DNA of 64,000 bases from Pseudoalteromonas rhizosphaerae (GCF_902498845.1 NZ_CABVLM010000011.1:141116-205115); one strand, 5' to 3'. Positions 16,738 through 27,640 are shown, counted from the stretch's first letter. Translations and numbers: made by a program. Notes: a model not told the origin generated them from the sequence alone.

Positions 16738-17339
16738 TGAATGAACACCAAGTCATGGCATTAGCAGCCATGTGCCAAGTTGCTAAACAAGTTCAAAAAA
16801 TAGCGCAGTACGGCAGTAGCAACGATTACGAATTAGAAAAACTATTAACCAGTATTGTACAAACCTCCCCTGATTCACCCAGTGATGTGTATCAAGGCAC
16901 TGAGAATCTAAGAGATGGTTATAAAATCTTACTTGATCAACTCAGTGCAGGTGAAAAGAAAGATGTTGAAATCGTCAAATACGTTGGCGGTTTAATGCAA
17001 CTTGAGCGTGCACTGAGCGCAAAAGCAAGTAGCTTAGCAGAGCTTGGTAAAAGCATTGATGATATCAAGCGACGTCTTGATCACTTTGCTATTACTGATG
17101 ACACTGTTATTACGGCTCTTGCCGATATTTATTCAAAGGTGCTTAGCCCCCTAGGGCACCGAATTCAGGTTTATGGCAAGCCTGACTTACTAAAACAGCA
17201 ATTAGTACAACACAAAATACGTGCATTATTATTAGCAGGTATTCGCAGTGCAGTATTATGGCGACAAATGGGCGGTAAACGCCGTCACTTTTTCTTTGCG
17301 AAAAGAAGAATTATCGCCATTGCTAAAAACCATATTTAA
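16737..17339 (+). CDS. hflD: High frequency lysogenization protein HflD homologue
   Basis: A 200-residue protein, mostly alpha-helical, of the HflD (YcfC) family; in E. coli HflD is membrane-associated and binds the lambda CII activator. Recognised from the N-terminal MALAAMCQVAKQVQKIAQYG, the middle IVKYVGGLMQLERALSAK and the C-terminal KIRALLLAGIRSAVLWRQMG, together with its fixed place between mnmA and purB. It overlaps mnmA by one base (TAATG), which indicates translational coupling. Its cellular role apart from phage biology is unclear. Confidence 0.93.
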   Translation: MNEHQVMALAAMCQVAKQVQKIAQYGSSNDYELEKLLTSIVQTSPDSPSDVYQGTENLRDGYKILLDQLSAGEKKDVEIVKYVGGLMQLERALSAKASSLAELGKSIDDIKRRLDHFAITDDTVITALADIYSKVLSPLGHRIQVYGKPDLLKQQLVQHKIRALLLAGIRSAVLWRQMGGKRRHFFFAKRRIIAIAKNHI

Positions 17340-17356
17340 TTATCGTTCAAAACTAA

Positions 17357-18742
<1,386 letters not shown>

Positions 18743-18775
18743 GCTTTCTGCGACAACTTATTTTATATACACTAT

Positions 18776-18806
18776 AAAGCGAAAGGCTCTTGCCTTTCGC
18801 TTTTTT
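18776..18806 (+). terminator. Rho-independent terminator of the mnmA-hflD-purB unit
   Basis: AAAGCGAAAGGC-TCTT-GCCTTTCGC and a run of six T form a textbook terminator 33 bases after the purB stop codon, separating purB from roxA. Confidence 0.92.
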
Positions 18807-18824
18807 CATTTTAATGGGGGCAGC

Positions 18825-19970
18825 ATGTATCAATTAACGATTAACGACTTATCCGAGCAAGACTTTCTAACACAGTATTGGCAAAAAAAACCGCTCTTGA
18901 TCAAGCAAGGGTTTACAGACTTTGCCGACCCGCTTGATGCTAATGAGCTTGCCGGTCTTGCCATGGAAGAGAGCATTGAATCGCGTATTATCACTAATCA
19001 TGATAATGACTGGCAAGCGCATCATGGCCCATTTGAAGATTTTGAATTACTAACCGAGCAACATTCTACCCTACTCGTACAAGCAGTCGATCATTGGCAT
19101 CCTAATGCTGCGCAGCTGCTGGAACCATTTCGGTTTATTCCTAATTGGCGTATTGATGACCTAATGATCAGCTTTTCAACGCCTGGGGGTGGAGTCGGTC
19201 CGCATTTAGATCAATACGACGTATTTATTATTCAAGGTGAAGGCAAGCGTCATTGGCGTGTCGGTATGCCAGATAATAAACTAAAACAATTTGCACAAAA
19301 TAAAAGTTTATTACAAGTTGAACAATTTCCAGCCGTGATTGATTGCATCCTAGAACCAGGCGATATTTTATACATCCCGCCGGGCTGTCCACATGAAGGT
19401 TATGCTGTAGAAAACGCATTAAACTACTCGATCGGATTTCGTGCACCAAATCAACGCGATCTATTATCAAACTTTGCTGATCACATTATTGATAAAGAAG
19501 CGGGAAATAGCCGTTATCAAGACCCTGCAATAACACTGCGCGATTCTAAAGGTGAGATCCAAGCTTGCGAAGTCGAAAACATTAAACTATTAATGCAAGC
19601 GGCCCTAAATGACGATGCATTACTTAAATCTTGGTTAGGTAATACACTTAGTCAACCTAAGCATGAAATGGATTTAATGCCACCAGAAGATTTATTTGAT
19701 AGTGAACAAATAGCTGAGCTATTGAATGATGATGATGTGATTTTTGAGCGCCTCGGTGGCACCCGTGCATTGTATCAAGTTTTTGAAAATGAAATACTTC
19801 TCAGCATAAATGGTGAAAACTACCCGCTCCCTGTTAGTGACTTAACTGCGGTTAAATTACTCACTGACCATACTATGGTGACAGCAGAGCAACTAAATAG
19901 TTCAAAAAATAGTTTAGTTTTCATACAAACCTTTACTACACTAATTAATGAGGGGATTTGGTTTTGCTAG
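18825..19970 (+). CDS. roxA: Ribosomal oxygenase RoxA (50S L16 arginine hydroxylase)
   Basis: A 381-residue JmjC-type 2-oxoglutarate/iron(II) oxygenase. The iron ligands are His127 and Asp129 in GPHLDQYDVF and His190 in PPGCPHEGYA; a tryptophan-containing stretch KRHWRVG follows the first pair. E. coli RoxA (YcfD) hydroxylates an arginine of ribosomal protein L16, and purB-ycfD neighbourhood is conserved. A winged-helix-like C-terminal part (residues 260-381) is also typical. GGGGG lies 6 bases before the ATG. A GNAT gene follows 12 bases after the stop codon and probably shares the transcript. Confidence 0.93.
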   Translation: MYQLTINDLSEQDFLTQYWQKKPLLIKQGFTDFADPLDANELAGLAMEESIESRIITNHDNDWQAHHGPFEDFELLTEQHSTLLVQAVDHWHPNAAQLLEPFRFIPNWRIDDLMISFSTPGGGVGPHLDQYDVFIIQGEGKRHWRVGMPDNKLKQFAQNKSLLQVEQFPAVIDCILEPGDILYIPPGCPHEGYAVENALNYSIGFRAPNQRDLLSNFADHIIDKEAGNSRYQDPAITLRDSKGEIQACEVENIKLLMQAALNDDALLKSWLGNTLSQPKHEMDLMPPEDLFDSEQIAELLNDDDVIFERLGGTRALYQVFENEILLSINGENYPLPVSDLTAVKLLTDHTMVTAEQLNSSKNSLVFIQTFTTLINEGIWFC

Positions 19971-19982
19971 GAGTGTGTTTGT

Positions 19983-20441
19983 ATGGGCTATCATATCAAC
20001 AAGGTAGAATGGGATATAGGTAAGGAGTTACTACAACAGATCAGAGAGCGGGTATTTGTATGTGAACTACATATTCCCAAACATATCGAGTTTGATAATC
20101 TAGATAGATATGCTCATCATATACTGGTAACAGATGACAGCCAAGGCCCAGTTGCAACAGGCCGATTATGTAGCGATGGCCTTATTGGCCGTATTGCGGT
20201 GTTGCCAGAGCACCGTAATCGCTCCGTCTATCGTTCATTGCTGAATTATATCGTTGAGCTTGCACAACAGCAGGGTTGTGATTGCGTCAGCATTAATTGT
20301 ATTTTAAATGAGGTAGAACGATTTAAACGTAATGGCTTTGAACAACAAGGTTGTGTGTTTATGGAAGCAGGTATTCCACGGCTTCGTATGCAATGCCCCA
20401 TTAATAAATTCAATACGAAACCATTTACACTGGTGCATTGA
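19983..20441 (+). CDS. GNAT family N-acetyltransferase
   Basis: A 152-residue acetyltransferase of the ElaA/YjgM-like type. RVFVCELHIPKHIEFDNLD is the substrate-side region, and GRIAVLPEHRNRSVYRSLL holds the acetyl-CoA loop, although the usual RxxGxG/A reads HRNRSVY, so the third glycine is missing. NCILNEVERFKRNGFEQQG is the typical C-terminal motif. TAGGAG stands 8 bases before the ATG. It is co-directional with roxA, 12 bases away; whether they act together is not known. Confidence 0.8.
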   Translation: MGYHINKVEWDIGKELLQQIRERVFVCELHIPKHIEFDNLDRYAHHILVTDDSQGPVATGRLCSDGLIGRIAVLPEHRNRSVYRSLLNYIVELAQQQGCDCVSINCILNEVERFKRNGFEQQGCVFMEAGIPRLRMQCPINKFNTKPFTLVH

Positions 20442-20505
20442 TAAAAATTTATTAAAAATGGCCATGCTAGCGAGTTAAAAACCACCAATTTAATGCAATC
20501 GGCAT

Positions 20506-20557
20506 AAAAAAAGCGAACGTACTAATGTGTAACTCCTCATAACACGTTCGCTTTTTT
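20506..20557. terminator. Bidirectional terminator between the GNAT and DUF4826 genes
   Basis: AAGCGAACGT (20511-20520) pairs with ACGTTCGCTT (20543-20552), flanked by a run of A on the left and six T on the right, so it can end transcription of the two convergent genes. Confidence 0.85.
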
Positions 20558-20633
20558 AAATTTTAAAGCTGTTCTTTATATTAAAATCTTTATATTAAAA
20601 TCTTTAAGTTAAAATTATGAATAAGCTTTCAGG

Positions 20634-21092
20634 TTAATTAACTTCGTTTGCCCACAGCTGTTCCTTTTCATATATTTCATAAATACCATGCGCACGATTA
20701 ATTAGTAGGTTAGCAAAATCAACTTGAGTTTTATCGTGTCCACCGGTTTGCATAATTTGGTCTGCTTTTAACTGCCAATGCAGAGAAAAATATCGCAGCG
20801 CATCACGCGCATTTTCGGCAACTGATGCTAACGCATGATCAGTTGGTAAGCGACCGGTGATAACCCAATAACTTTTACCGTCTTGGCCTTTAAACTTCCA
20901 TAGGGCACATAATGGAGCGATAAAGCGGCTTTCTTTTTCTAGCAAAGTTTTTGGCATTACGCCCTTTTCTGCTAAATGCTTTTGTGCATTTTGAAAACAC
21001 TCACGTTGCCATGCAATACTTTGCTGCTTTGCTTGTTCTTGTTCTTCTGGTGTTAATTCTTTAAGTTGTTTTTGTTCCACAGTATTCATCAC
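20634..21092 (-). CDS. DUF4826 family protein
   Basis: A 152-residue soluble protein without a signal peptide. The first 50 residues are charged and helical (LTPEEQEQAKQQSIAWQREC), followed by FIAPLCALWKFKGQDGKSYWVITG and a helical C-terminal half (LINRAHGIYEIYEKEQLW). I recognise it as a DUF4826-type protein found in Alteromonadales; no activity is known. It is a single gene between two strong gene boundaries. The 224-base gap 21093-21316 shows no feature that I can name. Confidence 0.6.
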   Translation of the reverse strand: MMNTVEQKQLKELTPEEQEQAKQQSIAWQRECFQNAQKHLAEKGVMPKTLLEKESRFIAPLCALWKFKGQDGKSYWVITGRLPTDHALASVAENARDALRYFSLHWQLKADQIMQTGGHDKTQVDFANLLINRAHGIYEIYEKEQLWANEVN

Positions 21093-21316
21093 TCGTTTAC
21101 ATAATTTTAGTTACTTTAAGGGCATATAATTATCGGTGCAAGTATAAAAGACAAATTCCAGCGAGATCATAAACGATCGCCTGTTTTTTCTACACTCTAA
21201 CCCATCGTTCTACGCACAACTGTTTACTAATACAGCAATAAAATCAATTTATAGCTAATTTATAAACTATAAAGCCGTTGTTAATGCATACCAGCACGGT
21301 ATTATTCATCGTTTGT

Positions 21317-22108
21317 TTAACGATAATTCTTTTTCGCTGTCATACGATTAAAAAAACTAGGAAAGAAACGTTTTATAGTCGGAGCCCAGCCACTGATCCC
21401 CTCGCCAACCACCACTTCATCTTTACGTTTAGCTATTGCACTGACCATTTGCTTCACAGCAGCCGTTACATCCATACCATTTTCAATGGAGTATTCAGCC
21501 TTATTTTGCGCAATACCATGTTCATTAAGTGAATTATGAGCAATAGCCGTTTTTATAGAGCCTGGGCAGATAGTCAAACAATGAATGTTTTTATCGGCCA
21601 CTTCAGCTCGCAAACAATCCATAAAACCAACAACTGCATATTTAGAGCCTGAGTAACCGGTTCTGAATTTAGAGCCAACTTTACCTGCGACACTACTGAT
21701 TGATACTACACAGCCGCCGCCATTTTTAACCATACTCGGTAATACCGCTTTAGTTAGCGCAATCAAACCAAAATAGTTAACTTCCATAAGTTGACGATAC
21801 ACAATAAAGTCATTTTCTAAAAACAAACTACGCTGCGACACGCCACCATTATTAATTAAAATATCAACGTTACCAATCGTAGCCATACTATTTGTAACAT
21901 ACTCAAGTACCCGTTCAGGTTGTGATAAATCAAGAGGTATTACTTTGTGTTGTCCAGCCGGTAACTCGCTACAAAGTTGATTTAGTTTATCTGCACTTCT
22001 GGCTGATAAAATAATATTAGCGCCTAAGTGTGCTAACTGTATCGCTAACTCTTTACCAATACCTGATGATGCCCCGGTGATCCACACCGTTTTATTATTA
22101 AAGTTCAT
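21317..22108 (-). CDS. Short-chain dehydrogenase/reductase
   Basis: A 263-residue classical SDR. The cofactor motif TGASSGIGKE is at residues 11-20, NNGG near residue 87, the catalytic serine in SISSVAGKVG and the YSGSK Tyr-Lys pair near residue 150. SARSADKL after the second strand has an Arg typical of NADPH preference. The C-terminal part with KRFFPSFFNRM is DHRS7-like, a group that often acts on lipids or steroids. It lies 19 bases after a DUF962 membrane protein gene, which is in keeping with lipid metabolism but proves nothing. Confidence 0.88.
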   Translation of the reverse strand: MNFNNKTVWITGASSGIGKELAIQLAHLGANIILSARSADKLNQLCSELPAGQHKVIPLDLSQPERVLEYVTNSMATIGNVDILINNGGVSQRSLFLENDFIVYRQLMEVNYFGLIALTKAVLPSMVKNGGGCVVSISSVAGKVGSKFRTGYSGSKYAVVGFMDCLRAEVADKNIHCLTICPGSIKTAIAHNSLNEHGIAQNKAEYSIENGMDVTAAVKQMVSAIAKRKDEVVVGEGISGWAPTIKRFFPSFFNRMTAKKNYR

Positions 22109-22127
22109 GCTCTACCTATGATTATTA

Positions 22128-22631
22128 TTAAGGCTTTGTAGGACCCGCAATGTCTGTGATCTGTTGCTCAAGTTGTTTATATAGTCCGAGTAAAAAAAGC
22201 GCCTCAACAAGCACAAATAATGGCCCAATGATAAGCCCGATTAAGTCATCAACAAAAGCTGGTTTTTTACCTTCAAAATAATGCCCAATAAACTGTAAAA
22301 CCCAGCCAAAAATAAAAACACCTATACTAACAGCTAACCAGCTAGTAAAACTAAGTGAAGCAATTGGCGCAGCCGCTATACTCATTACTACTAAAATAAT
22401 AGCCATTATCAAACCTAGTGAGACATTAAGCAGTAAATAATAAATCACAGTAACTAACACAAAAACATGAGCGCCATTGATAACATGATCAGCAACTGGT
22501 AAATAAATACGCGCTAATAAACACAATACAGCGTATACAATGAGTGGAATACCAAAAAAGTGTGTGAGTACATTGCGTTTTGAACGGTGATATAAGCCAT
22601 AATTGCCCAGTTGTTGTTGCAGCGTTTTCAT
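22128..22631 (-). CDS. DUF962 (Mpo1/YGL010w-like) membrane protein
   Basis: A 167-residue integral membrane protein with about four hydrophobic helices. The family features are LGNYGLYHRSKRNVLTHFFG near the N terminus and FGWVLQFIGHYFEGKKPAF in the second half, with the histidines HRSKRNxxTH and GHYFE that bind iron in yeast Mpo1, a dioxygenase of 2-hydroxy fatty acids. The gene is upstream of and 19 bases from an SDR gene on the same strand. This is the full-length family form; the paralogue at 13043-13354 is a short variant. Confidence 0.88.
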   Translation of the reverse strand: MKTLQQQLGNYGLYHRSKRNVLTHFFGIPLIVYAVLCLLARIYLPVADHVINGAHVFVLVTVIYYLLLNVSLGLIMAIILVVMSIAAAPIASLSFTSWLAVSIGVFIFGWVLQFIGHYFEGKKPAFVDDLIGLIIGPLFVLVEALFLLGLYKQLEQQITDIAGPTKP

Positions 22632-22720
22632 TTTCTTTACTTTATATAATTATCTTATTATTTACTTTAGCAGTTAACACAACGTAACAATGTCTTCTAC
22701 CCGACATTTGTAAAATCCAC

Positions 22721-23140
22721 TTATACAAATGCGCTTATGATTTTACCTTTATCGTGATCCGGGGTTTTAGATTGTAACTCACGGCCTTTTTGATATTCTT
22801 GTCCAAGCATTTTTTGTAACGATTCCATTTGTTTTGCTAATTCGTCATTCCCCCCTCCCTGCTCTTGTATTTTTTCTGTCAGCTTTTCAATCGCGGCCTT
22901 AAGTTCAGCTATTTTATCTTTATCAACACCTAATCGTTGATAAATAAGCGCTTCATTTGCTTTTTCTAAAAAGTCTTTTCCATATGAAGGGTTTTTAGGG
23001 CTGCTAACAGTATTAGCTTGGCTATTTATTGCCGTTTCTGGCAATTCGGTTGCCGCTTTAGGATGGCTTATGCTTTTCGCTTGCACAGGAGGGTTATAAG
23101 GTTCTGTACGGTACTGATTATTAAATATTAGTGAGCTCAT
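22721..23140 (-). CDS. Hypothetical soluble protein with a coiled-coil half
   Basis: I do not recognise this 139-residue product. Residues 1-55 are polar and proline/serine-rich, probably unstructured. Residues 57-125 form one long charged helix (KANEALIYQRLGVDKDKIAEL and ELAKQMESLQKMLGQEYQKG) broken by GGG, consistent with a coiled coil. There is no signal peptide, membrane segment or catalytic motif. It lies between a DUF962 gene and a Crp/Fnr-type regulator on the same strand, separated from each by about 80-90 bases. Confidence 0.6.
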   Translation of the reverse strand: MSSLIFNNQYRTEPYNPPVQAKSISHPKAATELPETAINSQANTVSSPKNPSYGKDFLEKANEALIYQRLGVDKDKIAELKAAIEKLTEKIQEQGGGNDELAKQMESLQKMLGQEYQKGRELQSKTPDHDKGKIISAFV

Positions 23141-23222
23141 TGCTTCAAATCCATTGATAGTTTTATTTTATAAAGCAAATTTAAGGTCAATGTACTTATA
23201 TCAGGTAAAAATAATAACGCAG

Positions 23223-23897
23223 CTAATGTACAAGTAAAGCCAGCTGTTGTTTATCAAGAATTTCTATACGCTGGTAATGCAGGGAAATAAGATTTTTTTC
23301 ACTTAATAACTGCAAGATTTGATTAATAGTTTGACGAGTTAAATAGGTCATATCTGCGAGTTGTTGCTGCGATAACATAATAGTAGCGGTATTACTGGGC
23401 AGCGACATGGTTGCCATCATAACCAGCCGTTTACAGACTTTCTGCTGTGCAGTTAATAAAGCATGATCTTCTAATGAAGTGAACAGCAGCCGCATTTTTT
23501 GTGAAAGTAAAACACCAAAATCATGCCAATAAACAGGCGTGATTGTTAATAATTGTATCAGTGCCCGATGCGGTACATGTAGCAATCGAGCGGGTGTTTG
23601 TGCATAAACATCGTGGGTACGCAAACCACCATCAAATAAAGCAACTTCACCAAACCAAATAGCGGGATCTATAAAACTCAGTACCGCTTCTTTACCTTCT
23701 CCATTTACTCCACTGACTCGCATAACTCCATTAACAACAGCGTATAAACCCGCATTTTCATCTCCTCTTAAAAATAATGCTTCACCCGCATCGAGTTTAA
23801 TTACTTTTGCATGTAACAATAGCTGGTGTTGAAATTCTTCCGAGCGGCTACTAAACCAATTTCCTTGGTTAATTATCGCACGGTCCTGTTCATTCAT
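23223..23897 (-). CDS. Crp/Fnr family transcriptional regulator
   Basis: A 224-residue regulator. Residues 15-125 form a cyclic-nucleotide-binding-like beta barrel (LDAGEALFLRGDENAGLYAVV and the PBC-like PAIWFGEVALFDGGLRTH). Residues 145-220 hold a winged helix, with QQQLADMTYLTRQTINQIL as recognition region. The typical cAMP ligands of Crp (Arg82-Ser83) are not obvious in FDGGLRTHDV, and there is no N-terminal cysteine cluster as in Fnr, so the signal is unknown. It is divergent from the M20 peptidase gene, with 51 bases between the starts, which it may control. Confidence 0.87.
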   Translation of the reverse strand: MNEQDRAIINQGNWFSSRSEEFQHQLLLHAKVIKLDAGEALFLRGDENAGLYAVVNGVMRVSGVNGEGKEAVLSFIDPAIWFGEVALFDGGLRTHDVYAQTPARLLHVPHRALIQLLTITPVYWHDFGVLLSQKMRLLFTSLEDHALLTAQQKVCKRLVMMATMSLPSNTATIMLSQQQLADMTYLTRQTINQILQLLSEKNLISLHYQRIEILDKQQLALLVH

Positions 23898-23948
23898 ATC
23901 GTTTTACTCTACATTAGTTTTAATAATCAAATAATAAAAGGGATCACT

Positions 23949-25259
23949 ATGTTACACAAAGTTATTTACAGCGGCTTATTGCTAAGTACGTTATCTGCAC
24001 CAAGTTTTGCAGCAGCTCCTGATCAACAGCTCAACAAGAATCTAAAAAAAGCTAACCACAGTGTAAGTGAAAAAGTGATCACTTGGCGACGCCATCTTCA
24101 CCAATACCCAGAGCTTAGTAACCGCGAATTTGAAACGGCTAAATACATTACTAAACATTTAAAAGCACTGGGGCTCGAAGTACAAACTGGGATAGCCCAT
24201 ACTGGTGTAGTTGCTAAACTCAAAGGTGGTAAAAAAGGCCCTTTGGTGGCACTGCGTGCCGATATGGACGCCTTGCCTGTCACTGAGCAAGTTGATTTAC
24301 CGTTTGCTTCAACTCAGACCTCAACCTACCGTGGTAATGAAGTCGGTGTTATGCACGCCTGCGGCCATGATAACCATGTCGCTATTCTAATGGCTGTAGC
24401 TGAATCTTTGGCTAAAATTCAAGATGACTTAGCGGGTGATGTATTATTTGTCTTTCAACCAGCTGAAGAAGGTGCCCCAGAAGGTGAAGAAGGCGGTGCT
24501 GAACTCATGCTAAAAGAAGGCTTATTTAAAGAAAAACCTGACGCCGTGTTTGGTCTACATGTAACCAGTTCATTAAACACCGGCCAAATTGGTTTCCGTG
24601 AAGGCCCGCTTATGGCCAGTGAAGATTCATTTACAATCAATGTACAAGGCCGCCAAACTCATGGTTCACGACCATGGAATGGTGTTGATCCGATTGTGGC
24701 ATCATCACAAATAATTATGGCCGCACAAACAATTTCATCTCGCCAAGTTGATGTTACTAAAGCGCCGTCAGTTATTTCGTTTGGTGCTATTAATGGCGGC
24801 GTACGTTCCAATATCATTCCGGATAGTGTCGAGTTAATTGGCACGATTCGCACCTTTGACCAAGCAATGCGCGCTGATATCAAAAAGCGTTTAGTGAAAA
24901 CAGCTGAAATGGTCGCTGAATCCGGTGGTGCTAAAGCTGATGTACATATCGACCACGGCTACCCTGTCACCGTAAACGATGTAAAACTCACGCAAAAAAT
25001 GACGCCAACACTAACTAAAGTTGCTGGGGCTGAGAATATCATTACCACTGATTTGATCACCGGCGCTGAAGATTTCAGCTATTACGCTTTAGAAACTCCT
25101 GGATTGTTTTTCTTTTTAGGTGTTACCCCACAAGGTCAAGATGCAAAAACGGCAGCAAGTAATCATTCACCACAGTTTTTCGCTGACGAGCAAGCACTGC
25201 AATTAGGCGTGAATGCGATGACGCAGTTAGTTGTGGATTACTTTGCGATGAAAAAATAA
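23949..25259 (+). CDS. Secreted M20D family amidohydrolase
   Basis: A 436-residue protein starting at ATG 23949 (MLHKVIYSG), with AAGGGA about 7 bases before it and a signal peptide ending near SFAAAPD. The metallohydrolase motifs are typical of the M20D (HipO/AbgB) group: ALRADMDALPVTE, MHACGHDNHVAI, FVFQPAEEGAPEGEEGG, and HGSRPWNGVDP from the dimerisation domain, with ITGAEDFSYYA near the C terminus. These enzymes cleave N-acyl amino acids or related amides. Export to the periplasm suggests nutrient scavenging. Substrate unknown. Confidence 0.9.
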   Translation: MLHKVIYSGLLLSTLSAPSFAAAPDQQLNKNLKKANHSVSEKVITWRRHLHQYPELSNREFETAKYITKHLKALGLEVQTGIAHTGVVAKLKGGKKGPLVALRADMDALPVTEQVDLPFASTQTSTYRGNEVGVMHACGHDNHVAILMAVAESLAKIQDDLAGDVLFVFQPAEEGAPEGEEGGAELMLKEGLFKEKPDAVFGLHVTSSLNTGQIGFREGPLMASEDSFTINVQGRQTHGSRPWNGVDPIVASSQIIMAAQTISSRQVDVTKAPSVISFGAINGGVRSNIIPDSVELIGTIRTFDQAMRADIKKRLVKTAEMVAESGGAKADVHIDHGYPVTVNDVKLTQKMTPTLTKVAGAENIITTDLITGAEDFSYYALETPGLFFFLGVTPQGQDAKTAASNHSPQFFADEQALQLGVNAMTQLVVDYFAMKK

Positions 25260-25306
25260 CCAGAACTCCAACGTACATGCTAAATCATAATCGGTTAGCA
25301 TAAAAT

Positions 25307-25335
25307 AAATATACCCACACTCTGTGGGTATATTT
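25307..25335. terminator. Bidirectional terminator between the M20 and M61 peptidase genes
   Basis: AAATATACCCACA and TGTGGGTATATTT form a perfect 13-base stem with a three-base loop between two convergent genes. Confidence 0.8.
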
Positions 25336-25366
25336 AAAAGTATTGATAAACCTACGCGGATTTATT

Positions 25367-27253
25367 TTATCGTGCGGTTAGTAGCTGTGATAAATAGTCA
25401 GGCTTACCTTCAATACGTTCAAGGTGAGGATATTTAAGGCCATCATGATAATCGATCTGGATTTCACTGTACTGATCAAAGTTTTTCACCAAGAGCTTAA
25501 TTGGCGCTTTTGAGCCTTTAGCATCCGTCACTGCATCTTTGAGTGCATCAGCACTAAATTGAGTATTATTAACGGCAACAATTTGCATACTTGGCGCAAG
25601 ACCCGCATTAAATGCAGGGCTATCCCATAATACGTCACGCATTTTGCCTTCTTTATTTACCGAGAAGCCCAGAGAATAAAGTAAATCAGTTGATTTATAG
25701 CGGCTTTCAATTGCTTTAATGCCATCAGAGGCTTTATCGTTATAGGTCAATTTCCAACCTTGGTCTTCCAGTGATTTAGATAAGTTAACATGGCCTTTTA
25801 AACGCGAATTAATAAAGTCATCCCATTGATACTTTTCAATACCATTAAGCGTGTTAATCACATCATCAAATTTATAGGTCAACACATTCCAATCACCCGG
25901 GTTTACGCCAAAAAAGTTCTGGGCAAAATCATCTAATGAATGACTGTTGTTACTCAATTCACGTAATTTTGCATCAACCGCAAACCAAATTAATTCTCCA
26001 CCAGAGTAATAGTCTTCGCTCATTTGATAACTACGATAAGGCAAAGATGAACGCTGAGCGATAGTTGGATCGTTGGTTGTATCTAAAATATTACGCCATG
26101 CCATGCCAGGTCGGCCTTGGTCGTAGGTTGCACCTAAACGAGCTAGCATATCCATCGCATTTTCTTGGCTCCAAAGTCCAGAACGAGCCGCAATGACTTG
26201 CCCCCAAAACTGTGTTTGCCCTTCATATACCCATAAACCATTAGCTTCTTTAACTTGGTTATAGGTCGGTGTCCATAATGCGTCAGGGCGACGATATTTA
26301 CCATTCCATGAATGATTAAATTCGTGTGCTAATAAATCGCGACCGACCCATGACTTATCCCAGTCAGTAAAATAATTTTCTTTCGCGCTATTTTCACTTG
26401 AGCGATGATGTTCCATGCCGATACCGCCTAACTTATCTGTCAGGGCAAGTAAAAAGTCATAATGATCAAAGTGATGTGCACCATAAAGCGCATACATTTG
26501 TTGAATAAGCTCACGGTGTGCTGTTAACCCTTCAGCACTGATCTCAAGATCTTTTTCTTTATCGGCAAAGACATTTAAGAACACCGGAGTATCTGCATTT
26601 GGGTTTAAATCAACACACTTATAGTGGCTACCGGCAAACATTGGCGAGTCTACAAGGTTTTCAAAATCAATTCCCTCAAAGGTAACTGTATTGCCTTTTT
26701 GCGAAGATTTTTCAAGTGCAGTAGCAAACTGCCACCCTTTTGGTAACGTTACACTCGGTTGAAATTTAATTTTACGGCTATAGTGCCCAGCAGGGTAAAG
26801 CGCTACTGTATCCCATTGTAAATTGAGCATTTCTGGCGTCATCATAACGCGCCCTTGCTCTGAACTTTGTGGTGACAAGAATTGATATTCAACATGCAAC
26901 TCACGTACACCTTTAGGAACCTTAAGATTAAAAGCATATACATTGCCAGGATCTCGTTGCCATTCGATCACTTTACCTTTTGCTGACATTTTCAATCCAG
27001 CCAACTGACTTATTGGTCCAACTGGTGAGTGATGTCCAGGTATCCATTGTGGATAAAGCAAAGTCATTTCACCAGCACTAACAGGGATAGTTTCGTTTAT
27101 TTTAAAAATACGATGAGCTAGATCTGTGGCATCAACCGCTATTTTTATAGTGCCGGAATATGGGGTATCAATCGGGTTTGGAACATCAGCAAACGCTGGA
27201 AGCGTAAAGCCCATAACAGAGCTGAGGGCAGCAGCAAAAACATGTTTATTCAC
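25367..27253 (-). CDS. M61 family metallopeptidase with PDZ domain
   Basis: A 628-residue secreted peptidase with an N-terminal signal peptide (AAALSSVMGFTLPAFAD). The zinc site is His310-Glu311 and His314 in LLAHEFNHSWNGK, with the third ligand Glu344 in WVYEGQTQF. The N-terminal 230 residues are the beta-rich M61 domain, and residues 515-600 form a PDZ-like domain (LLYSLGFSVNKEGK, then AGLAPSMQIVAVNN). This is the layout of glycyl aminopeptidase-type M61 enzymes. GGAGAAG lies about 9 bases before the ATG. It is convergent with the M20 amidohydrolase gene; both are exported peptidases. Confidence 0.92.
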   Translation of the reverse strand: MNKHVFAAALSSVMGFTLPAFADVPNPIDTPYSGTIKIAVDATDLAHRIFKINETIPVSAGEMTLLYPQWIPGHHSPVGPISQLAGLKMSAKGKVIEWQRDPGNVYAFNLKVPKGVRELHVEYQFLSPQSSEQGRVMMTPEMLNLQWDTVALYPAGHYSRKIKFQPSVTLPKGWQFATALEKSSQKGNTVTFEGIDFENLVDSPMFAGSHYKCVDLNPNADTPVFLNVFADKEKDLEISAEGLTAHRELIQQMYALYGAHHFDHYDFLLALTDKLGGIGMEHHRSSENSAKENYFTDWDKSWVGRDLLAHEFNHSWNGKYRRPDALWTPTYNQVKEANGLWVYEGQTQFWGQVIAARSGLWSQENAMDMLARLGATYDQGRPGMAWRNILDTTNDPTIAQRSSLPYRSYQMSEDYYSGGELIWFAVDAKLRELSNNSHSLDDFAQNFFGVNPGDWNVLTYKFDDVINTLNGIEKYQWDDFINSRLKGHVNLSKSLEDQGWKLTYNDKASDGIKAIESRYKSTDLLYSLGFSVNKEGKMRDVLWDSPAFNAGLAPSMQIVAVNNTQFSADALKDAVTDAKGSKAPIKLLVKNFDQYSEIQIDYHDGLKYPHLERIEGKPDYLSQLLTAR

Positions 27254-27348
27254 TTACTTCTCCAATTAGAGAGGCGCAAAGCACGCGCATTAGATGGGTA
27301 TTGTCCTAGTAATTTGAGTGCAAAACACTCGATAACCTCCCTTTTACT

Positions 27349-27364
27349 TTCAGAAACTTCTGAA
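27349..27364. promoter_or_regulatory. Possible operator dyad upstream of the M61 peptidase gene
   Basis: TTCAGAA-AC-TTCTGAA is a 7-2-7 dyad about 96 bases upstream of the M61 start codon. A second small hairpin (GAGTG-CAAAA-CACTC) lies at 27316-27330. In the 387-base gap 27254-27640 I see nothing else. The regulator is not known. Confidence 0.35.
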
Positions 27365-27640
27365 ACAACCAACATCAGTTATAACTATAACAACAGCTAA
27401 TAGCAATTATTTATGGACGAACAACCATTTAATGCGTTCAATTTACTTGCGCTTTAAGTCAATTTATAGTGCCGAATTTAGCTGTATCAGCGCTTATTTG
27501 CATTCTTGTACTGAGAATATAAGAGCGCTGCAAGCACTGTTTTAAAACTTAATCATGCACCATACCTATGTTCAGGCTAAATAAATCATCAGTACGCTAT
27601 TCTAATAGGCTACTTTTTTGGTAATGGTATGGAGACCACA

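Noticed and set aside
21278..21532. An 84-codon plus-strand frame near the end of the SDR gene
   Set aside because: Most of it is antisense to the SDR gene, and the part before it is AT-rich gap sequence with no upstream signal.
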